DNA from: Deltaproteobacteria bacterium ADurb.Bin207
GTDB lineage: Bacteria > Myxococcota_A > Polyangia > Polyangiales > Polyangiaceae
Assembly: GCA_002070115.1 (NCBI GenBank)
Contig: MWCO01000061.1
Span: forward strand, 1 to 36,763
Length of the DNA: 36,763 nt
Reading direction: 5' to 3'
Below the pieces are notes generated by a model. That model searched no databases, was not told the DNA's origin, and worked only from the letters and a program-made list of their open reading frames with translations. The translations under genes were made by a program, and so were the position numbers. Shown here one piece after another: positions 1 through 7,535 of this stretch (the stretch's first letter is position 1; each line of letters begins with the position of its first letter).

Positions 1-1611
1 GTTTTTCTGTCCCGGTAAGTATACTCGATCCGTTTCCGTTTCCCCCGTGACGGTTTCTCTCTCTTTCGCCAACCCTACGATGGGCAGATCATGAAGCCCC
101 AAATCCCTGGCGGCTGCTAATGCCACATTGAGCTGACCCCGCCCGCCATCCACCACCAACAAGTCCGGACTCTCCCAGGGCATACGCTTACTCGGATCAT
201 CGTGCCGCGACTCCTCATCCGATCGCTCTTGCTCCTGCTGCATGGCCCGACGAAACCGTCGCGACAACACGTCGTAAATCGCTGCATAATCATCGCCTTC
301 GGCCGCGTGATGCACGTGATAGGAACGGTATCCCGTCGTATCGAACTGCCCGTCGACCATGCGCACCAAGCCCCCCGAGGTATCTTTTCCTGCATGGTGG
401 GAGATATCCAAACACTCCACCACACGCGGAATCGTGGGTAATCGAAGGCGACGCTGCAAATCCAACAGACGCTCCTGCACGTCATCCTTTGCACGACGTT
501 TTTCGGCAAACGCATGCGCAGCATTGTCCATGGCAAGCGCTAGCAATTGAGAGCGGGGGCCTCGTTGCGGGTGGAGCAATTGAACTTTTCTTCCTCGACG
601 CTCCGTCAACCATTCTTGAACGCCCTTTGGACTTTCGGGCAGCACGGGAACGATGACCTCATCCGGGATCGCAAATGCCGCGGGCCCCTGCTCACCGTAG
701 TAGTGCAAGAGGAAGGCTCCGATGACTTCCTCATCCCCGACTTCCACCTTGTGCATCGGAATGGTCGCCGTATCCACCACGCGGCCCTTTCGTATGAACA
801 GCAGCGCAAGTTCACATAGATCCGCGTCACGGTGCAAACCGATCACATCCTGATCGACATCTTTGATCGCCACCACGCGTTGTGTTTCACGAACCGTCTG
901 CACGGCGCGAAGCTGATCTCGATACACGGCTGCCAATTCGAAGTCCATCCTCCTGGATGCCTCCCGCATTCGCTGCTCGACCTGCGCGGATACTTCATCG
1001 TGCCTTCCTTCCAAAAACAACATCACCGCGCTGACGTTCGAAGCGTAATGCTCTCGGTCGATGTCGATGACGCAAGGAGCAGGGCAGCGTTTGATGTGGT
1101 ACTGCAAACAAGGCCGCTTGCGAGACACGAGTTCGGCATCCGAGCACGTGCGAAGATGAAAGTGTTTGTTGATGAAATGCAGGGTTCGTCGCGCTGCCGT
1201 CGCCGAATGATGCGGGCCGAAGTATCGCGCTCCATCGGCGGATGGACGACGAACCAACTCTAGGCGTGGGTACTCGTGCCGCTCATCCAGCCGCAACGAC
1301 AAGTAGCTTTTGTCATCGCGAAGTTTGACATTGTACTTTGGCTTGTGTTGTTTGATGAGCGAGTCTTCGAGAATGGTCGCTTCCTTCTCACTGGCGGTAA
1401 TGATCGTCTCGACATCGACGACAGAACGAATGAGAAAGGGCAGTTGAGCGCGTGAATCCGTGGAGCGTTGTTGGAAGTAGGAACGAACACGGGAGCGCAA
1501 GCTTGTCGCTTTTCCGACGTAAATCACCGTTCCTTCGGCGTTTTTGAATAGGTAACAACCGGGTTTGGAAGGTAAGGATTCGAGCTTGGAAACGAGTGTC
1601 TCCGGGATCAC
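1..1611 (-). CDS. uvrC: UvrABC system protein C (excinuclease subunit), C-terminus beyond window
   Basis: UvrC makes the dual incisions around a DNA lesion in nucleotide excision repair, acting with UvrA and UvrB. About 537 residues are visible. In order: a GIY-YIG nuclease domain at residues ~10-90 (PGCYLFK, then VIYVGKATSLRSRV), a Cys cluster (CLQYHIKRCPAPC), a UVR motif region at ~195-235 (MDFELAAVYRDQLRAV) and part of the RNase H-like nuclease domain (ECLDISHHAGKDTSGG, then DLLVVDGGRGQL). The helix-hairpin-helix end lies off the left edge. No ATG fits. I chose GTG at 1609-1611, since an in-frame TAG lies about 30 bases upstream; a TTG a few codons earlier is the alternative. No clear Shine-Dalgarno sequence is visible. 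The start codon lies inside a 46-bp repeat also found near the vanW-like gene. The family call is near certain; the start is not. Confidence 0.96.
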   Translation of the reverse strand, partial: MIPETLVSKLESLPSKPGCYLFKNAEGTVIYVGKATSLRSRVRSYFQQRSTDSRAQLPFLIRSVVDVETIITASEKEATILEDSLIKQHKPKYNVKLRDDKSYLSLRLDERHEYPRLELVRRPSADGARYFGPHHSATAARRTLHFINKHFHLRTCSDAELVSRKRPCLQYHIKRCPAPCVIDIDREHYASNVSAVMLFLEGRHDEVSAQVEQRMREASRRMDFELAAVYRDQLRAVQTVRETQRVVAIKDVDQDVIGLHRDADLCELALLFIRKGRVVDTATIPMHKVEVGDEEVIGAFLLHYYGEQGPAAFAIPDEVIVPVLPESPKGVQEWLTERRGRKVQLLHPQRGPRSQLLALAMDNAAHAFAEKRRAKDDVQERLLDLQRRLRLPTIPRVVECLDISHHAGKDTSGGLVRMVDGQFDTTGYRSYHVHHAAEGDDYAAIYDVLSRRFRRAMQQEQERSDEESRHDDPSKRMPWESPDLLVVDGGRGQLNVALAAARDLGLHDLPIVGLAKERETVTGETETDRVYLPGQKN

Positions 1612-1651
1612 GGCTTTGGCATAGCACAACGCACGTTGCTACAAAGAGCTT
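1606..1651 (+). repeat. 46-bp dispersed repeat, copy A
   Basis: It begins GATCACGGCT and ends AGAGCTT, and matches 4476-4521 at 40 of 46 positions by hand alignment with no gap. Weaker similarity continues for about 30 more bases. It covers the uvrC GTG start (1609-1611) and the sequence just upstream. Its role is unknown. Confidence 0.8.
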
Positions 1652-1739
1652 CGCGTCGCCCAGACGCCGATTCGCGGATCGATGCAAGACGGACCTGTGG
1701 TTTGCATGTTAGGGGTCAGCAACGGCATCGTGAGGGGAA

Positions 1740-3431
1740 TCAGGGAGCGGGGGCTTGCTGCTTCATTCGCTGCAGGACTTCTTGCGCCTCGATCATTTCG
1801 GAAGACTCACCGAACATGGCTTTCCAATCGGAAATCAACGCCGTGGCTTCCTCGGCTCGACCGGTGGCCAGAAGGCAAGAGAGACATAGATGTCGCCCCT
1901 GGACATTGCCCGGTCTGGTTCGAGCAAAATGGCAGGCCAGGGGGACGGCTTCCTCGGCTCTTCCCTTCAAATACAAATAACCGGCGATACATAGACTGGC
2001 GCGCTCGGCCTGGGGAGCAGCGTTGCGATAGGCTACGCAGAGCGGATAGGCAGCCTCGTAATCGCCCTGATCAATGAGTCGCAGGGCCTCGGCGTATTGG
2101 GACTCGGGGTCGTGAGGGCGATCTCGCCACATCGCAATCTGTAATGTGGTATCGCTCTTCCAATCCTGGTCCCGCGCCCATGTCAGCGGAAGCAAGGATA
2201 GAGGCGTCGCAAGCAGTATCCACGGAACAAGGGGGCGCAACAAGGATGGTTTCGCCCGCGCAGGCAAGCGGAAACGCTGATGGACGTGTTCCGTGAGCGA
2301 AGCTGCAAACAGAAGGGCGCCGACTAAAAAAGAGTAGGTATATCGGTCACTTATGACTCCGTAGCGCGCCCCGTGAAAGCCGTGGATAACGGCACCGGAA
2401 GCCATGATGAAGACACCCGCGCAAGCAAGCACGGCTTTGGTGCGAGCGTTGGTCTTCGCAAGCCAAACGACAGGGGCGAGCAGGACAAGCGCTCCCCCCC
2501 CGAGCAGCAGCCATGCGGTGGTATCAGCAAGCGGGGTGCATGAGACGTTGAGAGCCAGATCGGTGGGTGCCACCGTGTTGTGAATGAGGCGCAATGCCGT
2601 ACTCCCCACGCAGCCCATCACCATGGTGCTGTCATTCCATTCGTTGACGAGCTGTCCGATCCCAAGAACGTTTCGAATCCCCAAGGATACAAGGACGGCC
2701 AGGATTCCAGCCACCAAGACCCAGGCTCTTTGTTTATTCCCCCTCCGAGCCTCTTTGGTCGACGAATCGCTCGATGCCTGTCGTTCGCCAGAAATAAGCT
2801 CGAAAATTCCAAAGAAAAGAAGAGGAGCTATCCAGAAGTATTCGCGAAAAAAACCGGCACATAGCGAACCGAAGAAAGCCACCGAAGCTTGCGCCCAAAA
2901 GTTTTTGCAGCGGAGAATCAGGATCGCACTGACAAAAATGGTTACCCAACCGAGAAGGTCTTGTCGTCCGCCAAGGTACGCAACGATATCGGCAGTCGCT
3001 GGATGAATGGCAAACAGGCTCGCCGCGAGCATCGATGTGTAGATGCGCAGGCCCGAACGAATCATGAAATGGGTGAAGCACCCCACGACGACGGCGTGCA
3101 ATCCCAGGTTGAAGACGTGGTGCAGTGTGGGGTTGTCACCGAAAGCCTGCCACGTCACCCAATAAGACAGCCCTGACAGGGGCCGATAATAAGAAAACGC
3201 GCGAGGTTCGGCTGAAGCGACGAACAGATCCGAACGTAGGATAACGAATAATCCTCGCAAAGTTCTGACGTGGGGATTGTGGACCAACAATGGAAAGTCA
3301 TCGATGACGAAGCCGTTCGTGATCGATGGCAGGTGCCCAAGGATAGCCAGAACCGAGGTCAACAGGACTGCCAGCATCGATCTGGGTATGCGAGGTCGAG
3401 CTTCTCCTTGTGGTTCCGACTCTGAAGCCAT
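1740..3431 (-). CDS. TMTC-like GT-C family glycosyltransferase with TPR C-terminus
   Basis: Polytopic membrane protein of 563 residues. A first helix at ~18-36 is followed by an extracytoplasmic loop with an acidic pair (FVIDDFPLL, D44-D45), the position where GT-C enzymes carry their catalytic Asp. Next come SYYRPLSGLSYWVTW and a His-Pro block, IHPATADIVAYLGGRQDLL, typical of TMTC/O-mannosyltransferase-like proteins. Several further helices follow, and residues ~430-550 form a soluble segment of TPR-like helix pairs. Proteins of this type are expected to move a sugar from a lipid-linked donor to protein or lipid on the outer face of the inner membrane. The substrate cannot be read from sequence. 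It starts with ATG, lies 128 bases upstream of uvrC on the same strand, and diverges from the lipoprotein gene at 3739. Confidence 0.78.
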   Translation of the reverse strand: MASESEPQGEARPRIPRSMLAVLLTSVLAILGHLPSITNGFVIDDFPLLVHNPHVRTLRGLFVILRSDLFVASAEPRAFSYYRPLSGLSYWVTWQAFGDNPTLHHVFNLGLHAVVVGCFTHFMIRSGLRIYTSMLAASLFAIHPATADIVAYLGGRQDLLGWVTIFVSAILILRCKNFWAQASVAFFGSLCAGFFREYFWIAPLLFFGIFELISGERQASSDSSTKEARRGNKQRAWVLVAGILAVLVSLGIRNVLGIGQLVNEWNDSTMVMGCVGSTALRLIHNTVAPTDLALNVSCTPLADTTAWLLLGGGALVLLAPVVWLAKTNARTKAVLACAGVFIMASGAVIHGFHGARYGVISDRYTYSFLVGALLFAASLTEHVHQRFRLPARAKPSLLRPLVPWILLATPLSLLPLTWARDQDWKSDTTLQIAMWRDRPHDPESQYAEALRLIDQGDYEAAYPLCVAYRNAAPQAERASLCIAGYLYLKGRAEEAVPLACHFARTRPGNVQGRHLCLSCLLATGRAEEATALISDWKAMFGESSEMIEAQEVLQRMKQQAPAP

Positions 3432-3738
3432 GACGAGAGCTTCGCGCCAAAAGAATTCCGAAGCTAATGAAAAGGAGAGTCAAGACTTGTTTCCCCTCCG
3501 CGGCCACCGGCGTGTTGTGAACAGATCTCATCGTCGTGGTAGCGCAGGGAGATGCTGGGAGTTCACGTTGGTCATCGCATACTTTCACCAGCAGTCCCTA
3601 TACAGGCGGGACGCGATCTTGTTCCCTTACCATTTGCCTCGTACCATGGGATGGAATCTTAGTGGCTCCTGTCGGCCGATGGCAGCTTCGTTGTTGGTCG
3701 AGATCATTGGGACGATGGGCCCGCCAAAGGAGAGCATC
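3432..3738. other. Divergent intergenic region, about 307 bases
   Basis: This lies between the start of the GT-C gene and the lipoprotein at 3739, so it should hold promoters for both. An open frame runs through it in phase with the lipoprotein, but it also extends into the GT-C gene and has no recognisable content. I see no convincing promoter boxes, structured RNA or repeat. Confidence 0.5.
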
Positions 3739-4281
3739 ATGAAAACCATTCCCTTGCTTGTTGGCCTGATAACCCTGGGACTGCTGAGCGCTTGCTCGGA
3801 TGATGACGCCGATCAGTCCATGGGCCAGGAACACAACGGACTTTATCAGATCACCAAGTACCAATCGAAAGACGGCTGTAGCGAACAGCAGCCGTGGGTG
3901 GATCAAGCGCCGAAGTCGCAGTACTTCAAGCTCAACGCAGCTTCCCTCATGGGGACCCGTATTCTCGAATGGCATTGGTGTTCGGGGCCAAGTGAAAACA
4001 CGTGCGACGAGGCCATCGATTTGGTGGGCTCATTTGTTTGGGATCAAGGACAATGGAAGAGTTCGATAACCTGGGCGATGGGGTCCGCTCCCGACTGCTC
4101 GCTGGGGTCGACGCAGGGTATCCCTGTCTTTTCCAGTACGGGTATGGAATTGACCATCCGCACCTCGGAAGGGCAGGTGCAACTGCAAGGCAGCGAGAAG
4201 TGCAAGACCGAATTGGTCGATAAGTACCGCGATTCGCTTACCTGTGAGCGCATGGAATTGCTCGAAGCCAATCGCTTGTGA
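3739..4281 (+). CDS. Small lipoprotein of unknown function
   Basis: A 180-residue protein with a clean lipoprotein signal: MKTIPLLVGLITLGLLSAC, lipobox L-S-A-C with Cys19, followed by Ser-Asp-Asp-Asp-Ala-Asp. Asp after the lipidated Cys would favour inner-membrane retention by the E. coli rule, but here it sits at +3 to +5, so sorting is unclear. The mature part has about six Cys and many Trp and looks like a compact beta-rich domain. The start at 3739 is fixed by an AGGAG Shine-Dalgarno sequence seven bases upstream and by the signal peptide; the frame stays open further upstream but is not supported. No family recognised. Confidence 0.85.
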   Translation: MKTIPLLVGLITLGLLSACSDDDADQSMGQEHNGLYQITKYQSKDGCSEQQPWVDQAPKSQYFKLNAASLMGTRILEWHWCSGPSENTCDEAIDLVGSFVWDQGQWKSSITWAMGSAPDCSLGSTQGIPVFSSTGMELTIRTSEGQVQLQGSEKCKTELVDKYRDSLTCERMELLEANRL

Positions 4282-4475
4282 CCCACCATGGAAGGCTCGT
4301 CGATGCGATGGCTGGCAAAGCGCGGATCGCTTGTTTCGGTTGATGTGTAACTTACTGTATTTGCTAATAAAATATCGCTCATGAGCCAAAGATGGCAGGC
4401 GAGGACACGGCCCAAGGTATCGCCTTTTCACGGGCCGAGGCGCGATGAGTCATGTCCAGGCGCATCCGCTGTCGA

Positions 4476-4521
4476 GATCACGGCTCTGGCATCGCATAAG
4501 GCAGGTTGCTACAGAGAGCTT
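4476..4521 (+). repeat. 46-bp dispersed repeat, copy B
   Basis: Same orientation as 1606-1651, differing at six positions. It lies 32 bases upstream of the preferred vanW-like start at 4553, inside the N-terminal extension that would be translated if the ATG at 4445 were used. Because copy A is mostly non-coding for uvrC, I take it as weak evidence that this stretch is leader DNA rather than coding. Confidence 0.8.
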
Positions 4522-4552
4522 TGCGCCATCGGAGCGCAGGTTCGAAGAACGG

Positions 4553-6199
4553 ATGAAACTGTCGCTGCACATTGATAATGACCTTGTTCGCGGTTTGTGG
4601 ATGGCCGGGATATTCGCCGTGGCCGGTGCCATCATTGGTCTTCTCGCCCTTCCGCCCGGACCGCGACGAATCGATCCGGATGCTCCTGGCCCCAACTTTA
4701 CGCTGCTCGGGCAACGAATTCCTTCCAGTGCGGATGCGGATGAACGAGCTTTGCAATTGGTTCGACGCTACGCCAACGCCAACATCACGGTGAAGATTCC
4801 TGGAGGTGGTGAACACCTCATTGCGCGGTCGGCTCTTGGCGCGCAGGTGCAACGCTCTCGGCTCATGGCTCTGCTCGAGCAAATGCGCGATCCCGCCAGT
4901 CCTCTTAGGCAACATGCATCCACCCAAGATACGGAAGGGATTGCTCTTCCCGTTCCGCTTGCTTTGAGCGATGAGCGGGCCCTCGCCACGTTGCTCGAAC
5001 TCAAGGATCACGTGGACCGGCCAGCGATCGATGCACGTCTCGATCTGGAAAGTCGCAAACTCCTTCCGGAGCAATACGGGATCCAGCTCGAAGTGTATGG
5101 AACGCTTGCACGCTTGCACCATGCGGCGCGTACGGGACAGGACGAGATCGAGGCGGTGGTGAGCCAGCTCGAACCTCGACTTCGTTCGGAGCAGCTTGGC
5201 AATGTCACTTTCGAAAACGTGTTAGGGTACTTCGAAACGGCGTATGCGAGGGGCGCCAAACACGAGCTTCGGACGTATAATTTACGGCTTGCGGCTTCGC
5301 GTCTCGATGGTCATGTGATTTTGCCCGGCGAGGTATTTGATTTCAACGAGGTGGTGGGACCTCGCGACGAGGCTCATGGGTACAAAATTGCGCCGGTCAT
5401 TGCCGAGGGGGAATTGGTGGATGGTATTGGTGGCGGGACTTGCCAGATCTCGGGAACACTGCATGCGGCAGCTTATTTTGCCGGTCTAGAAATCGTGGCT
5501 CGTCGCGCCCATACCCGTCCCAGTTCCTACATCAAGATGGGTCTCGACGCCGCGGTTTCGTATCCAACCATCACCCTCAAATTGAAAAACAACTTCAGCT
5601 TCCCTGTCGTGCTGCACGAAACCGTTCGGGATGGCGTGGTTCGCGCCGAAATTCTCGGTCCCAAGCGTGATCTCACCGTCACTTTCGTGCGAAAGATCAT
5701 GAGCGTGCAAGCTTATCAAGAAGTCGAACGCAACGATCCGAAGCTGCCCGCCGGCGTTCGAAAACTATCCCAGCGAGGCGTGCCCGGATTCAAAGTGCAA
5801 AAGCATCGCATCTTGCGTGATGGCCCCTTTGCCGTTCGCGAACGCTCCCAGGATACCTACCCGCCCACCACCCAAATCGTGCGCGTTGGGACTGGAGACA
5901 TGCCGCGCGAGGCTGTCGATGTACAAGATGATCCTCACCCCGAATATACCGCCGACGAATACCTCGTGATCACACAAGGCCCTGGGATATTGACGCGAGG
6001 AGTGGATAGGGACACGCCGGGGGGGCCGATGGTGGAGAATCGAACTCCCGGGAAAACGGGGCGCGCGGGATGGATGAAAGAATCTGGCTTTCCTGTGTTC
6101 AAAGCCGAGCCGGCGCAAGAATCAAACGAAGATGGCGATGGAAAAAAGGATCGGAAACGGGATAAGAAGGGAGAAAAAAAGGCGGAGAAAAAAGGATAA
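4553..6199 (+). CDS. VanW-family membrane-anchored protein
   Basis: 548 residues from the chosen ATG. One helix at ~12-34 anchors it to the inner membrane. Residues ~40-235 are an extracytoplasmic region resembling the YoaR-like domains that precede VanW, and ~238-365 are the VanW domain (NLRLAASRLDGHVILPGEVF, VVGPRDEAHGYK, GIGGGTCQISGTLHAAA). The tail is extremely rich in Lys, Asp and Glu. VanW occurs in some vancomycin-resistance clusters, but its biochemical role is unresolved and most homologues, this one included, lie outside such clusters; a cell-wall role is inference. An ATG at 4445 with GAGG upstream would add 36 residues, covering the 46-bp repeat, so the start is uncertain. The lipoprotein gene upstream ends 271 bases earlier. 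Confidence 0.88.
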   Translation: MKLSLHIDNDLVRGLWMAGIFAVAGAIIGLLALPPGPRRIDPDAPGPNFTLLGQRIPSSADADERALQLVRRYANANITVKIPGGGEHLIARSALGAQVQRSRLMALLEQMRDPASPLRQHASTQDTEGIALPVPLALSDERALATLLELKDHVDRPAIDARLDLESRKLLPEQYGIQLEVYGTLARLHHAARTGQDEIEAVVSQLEPRLRSEQLGNVTFENVLGYFETAYARGAKHELRTYNLRLAASRLDGHVILPGEVFDFNEVVGPRDEAHGYKIAPVIAEGELVDGIGGGTCQISGTLHAAAYFAGLEIVARRAHTRPSSYIKMGLDAAVSYPTITLKLKNNFSFPVVLHETVRDGVVRAEILGPKRDLTVTFVRKIMSVQAYQEVERNDPKLPAGVRKLSQRGVPGFKVQKHRILRDGPFAVRERSQDTYPPTTQIVRVGTGDMPREAVDVQDDPHPEYTADEYLVITQGPGILTRGVDRDTPGGPMVENRTPGKTGRAGWMKESGFPVFKAEPAQESNEDGDGKKDRKRDKKGEKKAEKKG

Positions 6200-6202
6200 C
6201 AA

Positions 6203-6223
6203 GCGATGATCGCAACCTTTTTT
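6203..6223 (+). terminator. Weak terminator-like sequence after the vanW-like gene
   Basis: A short palindrome, GCGATGATCGC, four bases after the stop codon is followed by AACC and a run of six T. The stem is short and its loop tight, so this is only a possible intrinsic terminator. Confidence 0.3.
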
Positions 6224-6258
6224 GCCCCCTTCTTTCGCAATGCTACGAAGCGGTTCCC

Positions 6259-7395
6259 ATGAAATCTTCGCGTGCCTGGATGGTCGTCCTTCTGACCGTG
6301 GGTGCGAGCGGTTGCCAACAAGATTCGCACCCCGCCTGTTCGCTATCCGAAACGTGGCAGGCCTTTGCTGCGTTCCATCAGCATTGTGTCGATGAGGCCA
6401 ACAAAACACCGCCCAAACCTGTCGAACCTCCTTGGACCGAACAAGATGATGCTTTGCCCGATACGCTCGAGGGGCAACGCGAGGAGATTCTTCGAAAGCT
6501 CCGAGAGCGAATGGGCGTATCGGAAGAAGCCATCACCAAGCTTCGTGACGCATTTGGCACCTATCGAACCGGCCAAGGCAATCCCAAAGTCACGAAGCAT
6601 CCGATGACACGCGCCGAATGCCGCGCCATCCGCGAAAGCGCCGAGACGTTTCCCGCCAGTGAGGTTTGCGGTGAGAAAAACATGGTCGCGTTGTTCAATC
6701 CATCGAAACACGAGACAGAAAAAGATGCGACCGTGTGCATCGATCAATTCGAATTCCCAAACATCGCTTGTGAGTATCCGATGACATGGGTCCAGGCGCA
6801 GCAAGCACAACGTATCTGCAAAGCTCTCGGCAAAAGGCTATGCGATGCTCATGAATGGGAAGGCGCCTGTTATGGCGAACTGAGGAGCCCCGAAGAAGAA
6901 TACGCATTCACACTCGACCGCGAAAACATGTCCGGGCTCCACAACTTCAACAACAAGAAAAACGGATGGATTCGCTGGGCGTACGGCGAACAAAAAAATC
7001 ACAAACTATGTGCCACGACGAGCCGTAAGTCCGACAAATGCGTCGCGAGCGAATGGGAATATTGCGGATCCAATACGTTTCCCGCTGGCGCATTCCCCAA
7101 GTGCGTGAGCCGGTTTGGAGTGTACGATCAGCATGGCAATGCGGCCGAGCATATGAGCCTACCGATGAAGCCCGAACAGCTAGGAAGCCGAGGAGGGATT
7201 GGCCGCACGGAAATGAAAGGAAGCTGGTTCATTTTCGATTTTTATGAGGCCCATATCGATGATTGCCGTTGGCGCGCGCCTGATTGGCACGGCAGCGAGG
7301 TCATGCACCACAACAGCCACGCCAACTACCACTTGGGATTCCGATGCTGTAAAGATATTGCTCCGAGCCCCTCGACCCAAACCACCAAAGACTGA
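6259..7395 (+). CDS. SUMF1/FGE-like domain lipoprotein
   Basis: 378 residues. The signal MKSSRAWMVVLLTVGASGC has lipobox A-S-G-C (Cys19). A charged helical stretch at ~45-110 is followed by a SUMF1-type (formylglycine-generating-enzyme-like) domain at ~150-370: CIDQFEFPN, ALGKRLCDAHEWEGAC, VYDQHGNAAEHMS and the end LGFRCCKD. The first of the two active-site Cys of true FGE, just after the G-S-W motif, is absent; one Cys remains in IDDCRWRA. Sulfatase activation is therefore unlikely, and a binding or structural role is more plausible (inference). It shares Cys spacing and the Cys-Cys end with the genes at 7536 and 17024. It starts 59 bases after the vanW-like gene and may be co-transcribed with it. 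Confidence 0.85.
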   Translation: MKSSRAWMVVLLTVGASGCQQDSHPACSLSETWQAFAAFHQHCVDEANKTPPKPVEPPWTEQDDALPDTLEGQREEILRKLRERMGVSEEAITKLRDAFGTYRTGQGNPKVTKHPMTRAECRAIRESAETFPASEVCGEKNMVALFNPSKHETEKDATVCIDQFEFPNIACEYPMTWVQAQQAQRICKALGKRLCDAHEWEGACYGELRSPEEEYAFTLDRENMSGLHNFNNKKNGWIRWAYGEQKNHKLCATTSRKSDKCVASEWEYCGSNTFPAGAFPKCVSRFGVYDQHGNAAEHMSLPMKPEQLGSRGGIGRTEMKGSWFIFDFYEAHIDDCRWRAPDWHGSEVMHHNSHANYHLGFRCCKDIAPSPSTQTTKD

Positions 7396-7535
7396 ACGAT
7401 TGCCCTGCCGAAGCCGACGTTTCACCGCCAACGAGCGTGAGCAACTCGCAAGGTGCGAGCATTCGTCGAAGCATTGCCCTCGTGGGATTCGGTGAGGAAT
7501 CGTGGTCTACCGCTTATGTCTCCCTATCGCCCTTT

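Noticed and set aside
1606..1651. Sigma-54 promoter in the repeat (TGGCA ... TTGCT)
   Set aside because: The GG and GC elements are about 18 bases apart; sigma-54 promoters need about 10.
3277..3738. N-terminal extension of the lipoprotein at 3739
   Set aside because: It overlaps the GT-C gene on the other strand, and the lipoprotein signal and Shine-Dalgarno sequence fix the start at 3739.
4553..6199. Vancomycin-resistance cluster
   Set aside because: No vanH, vanA/B, vanX or vanS/R genes lie nearby; VanW-domain proteins are common outside such clusters.
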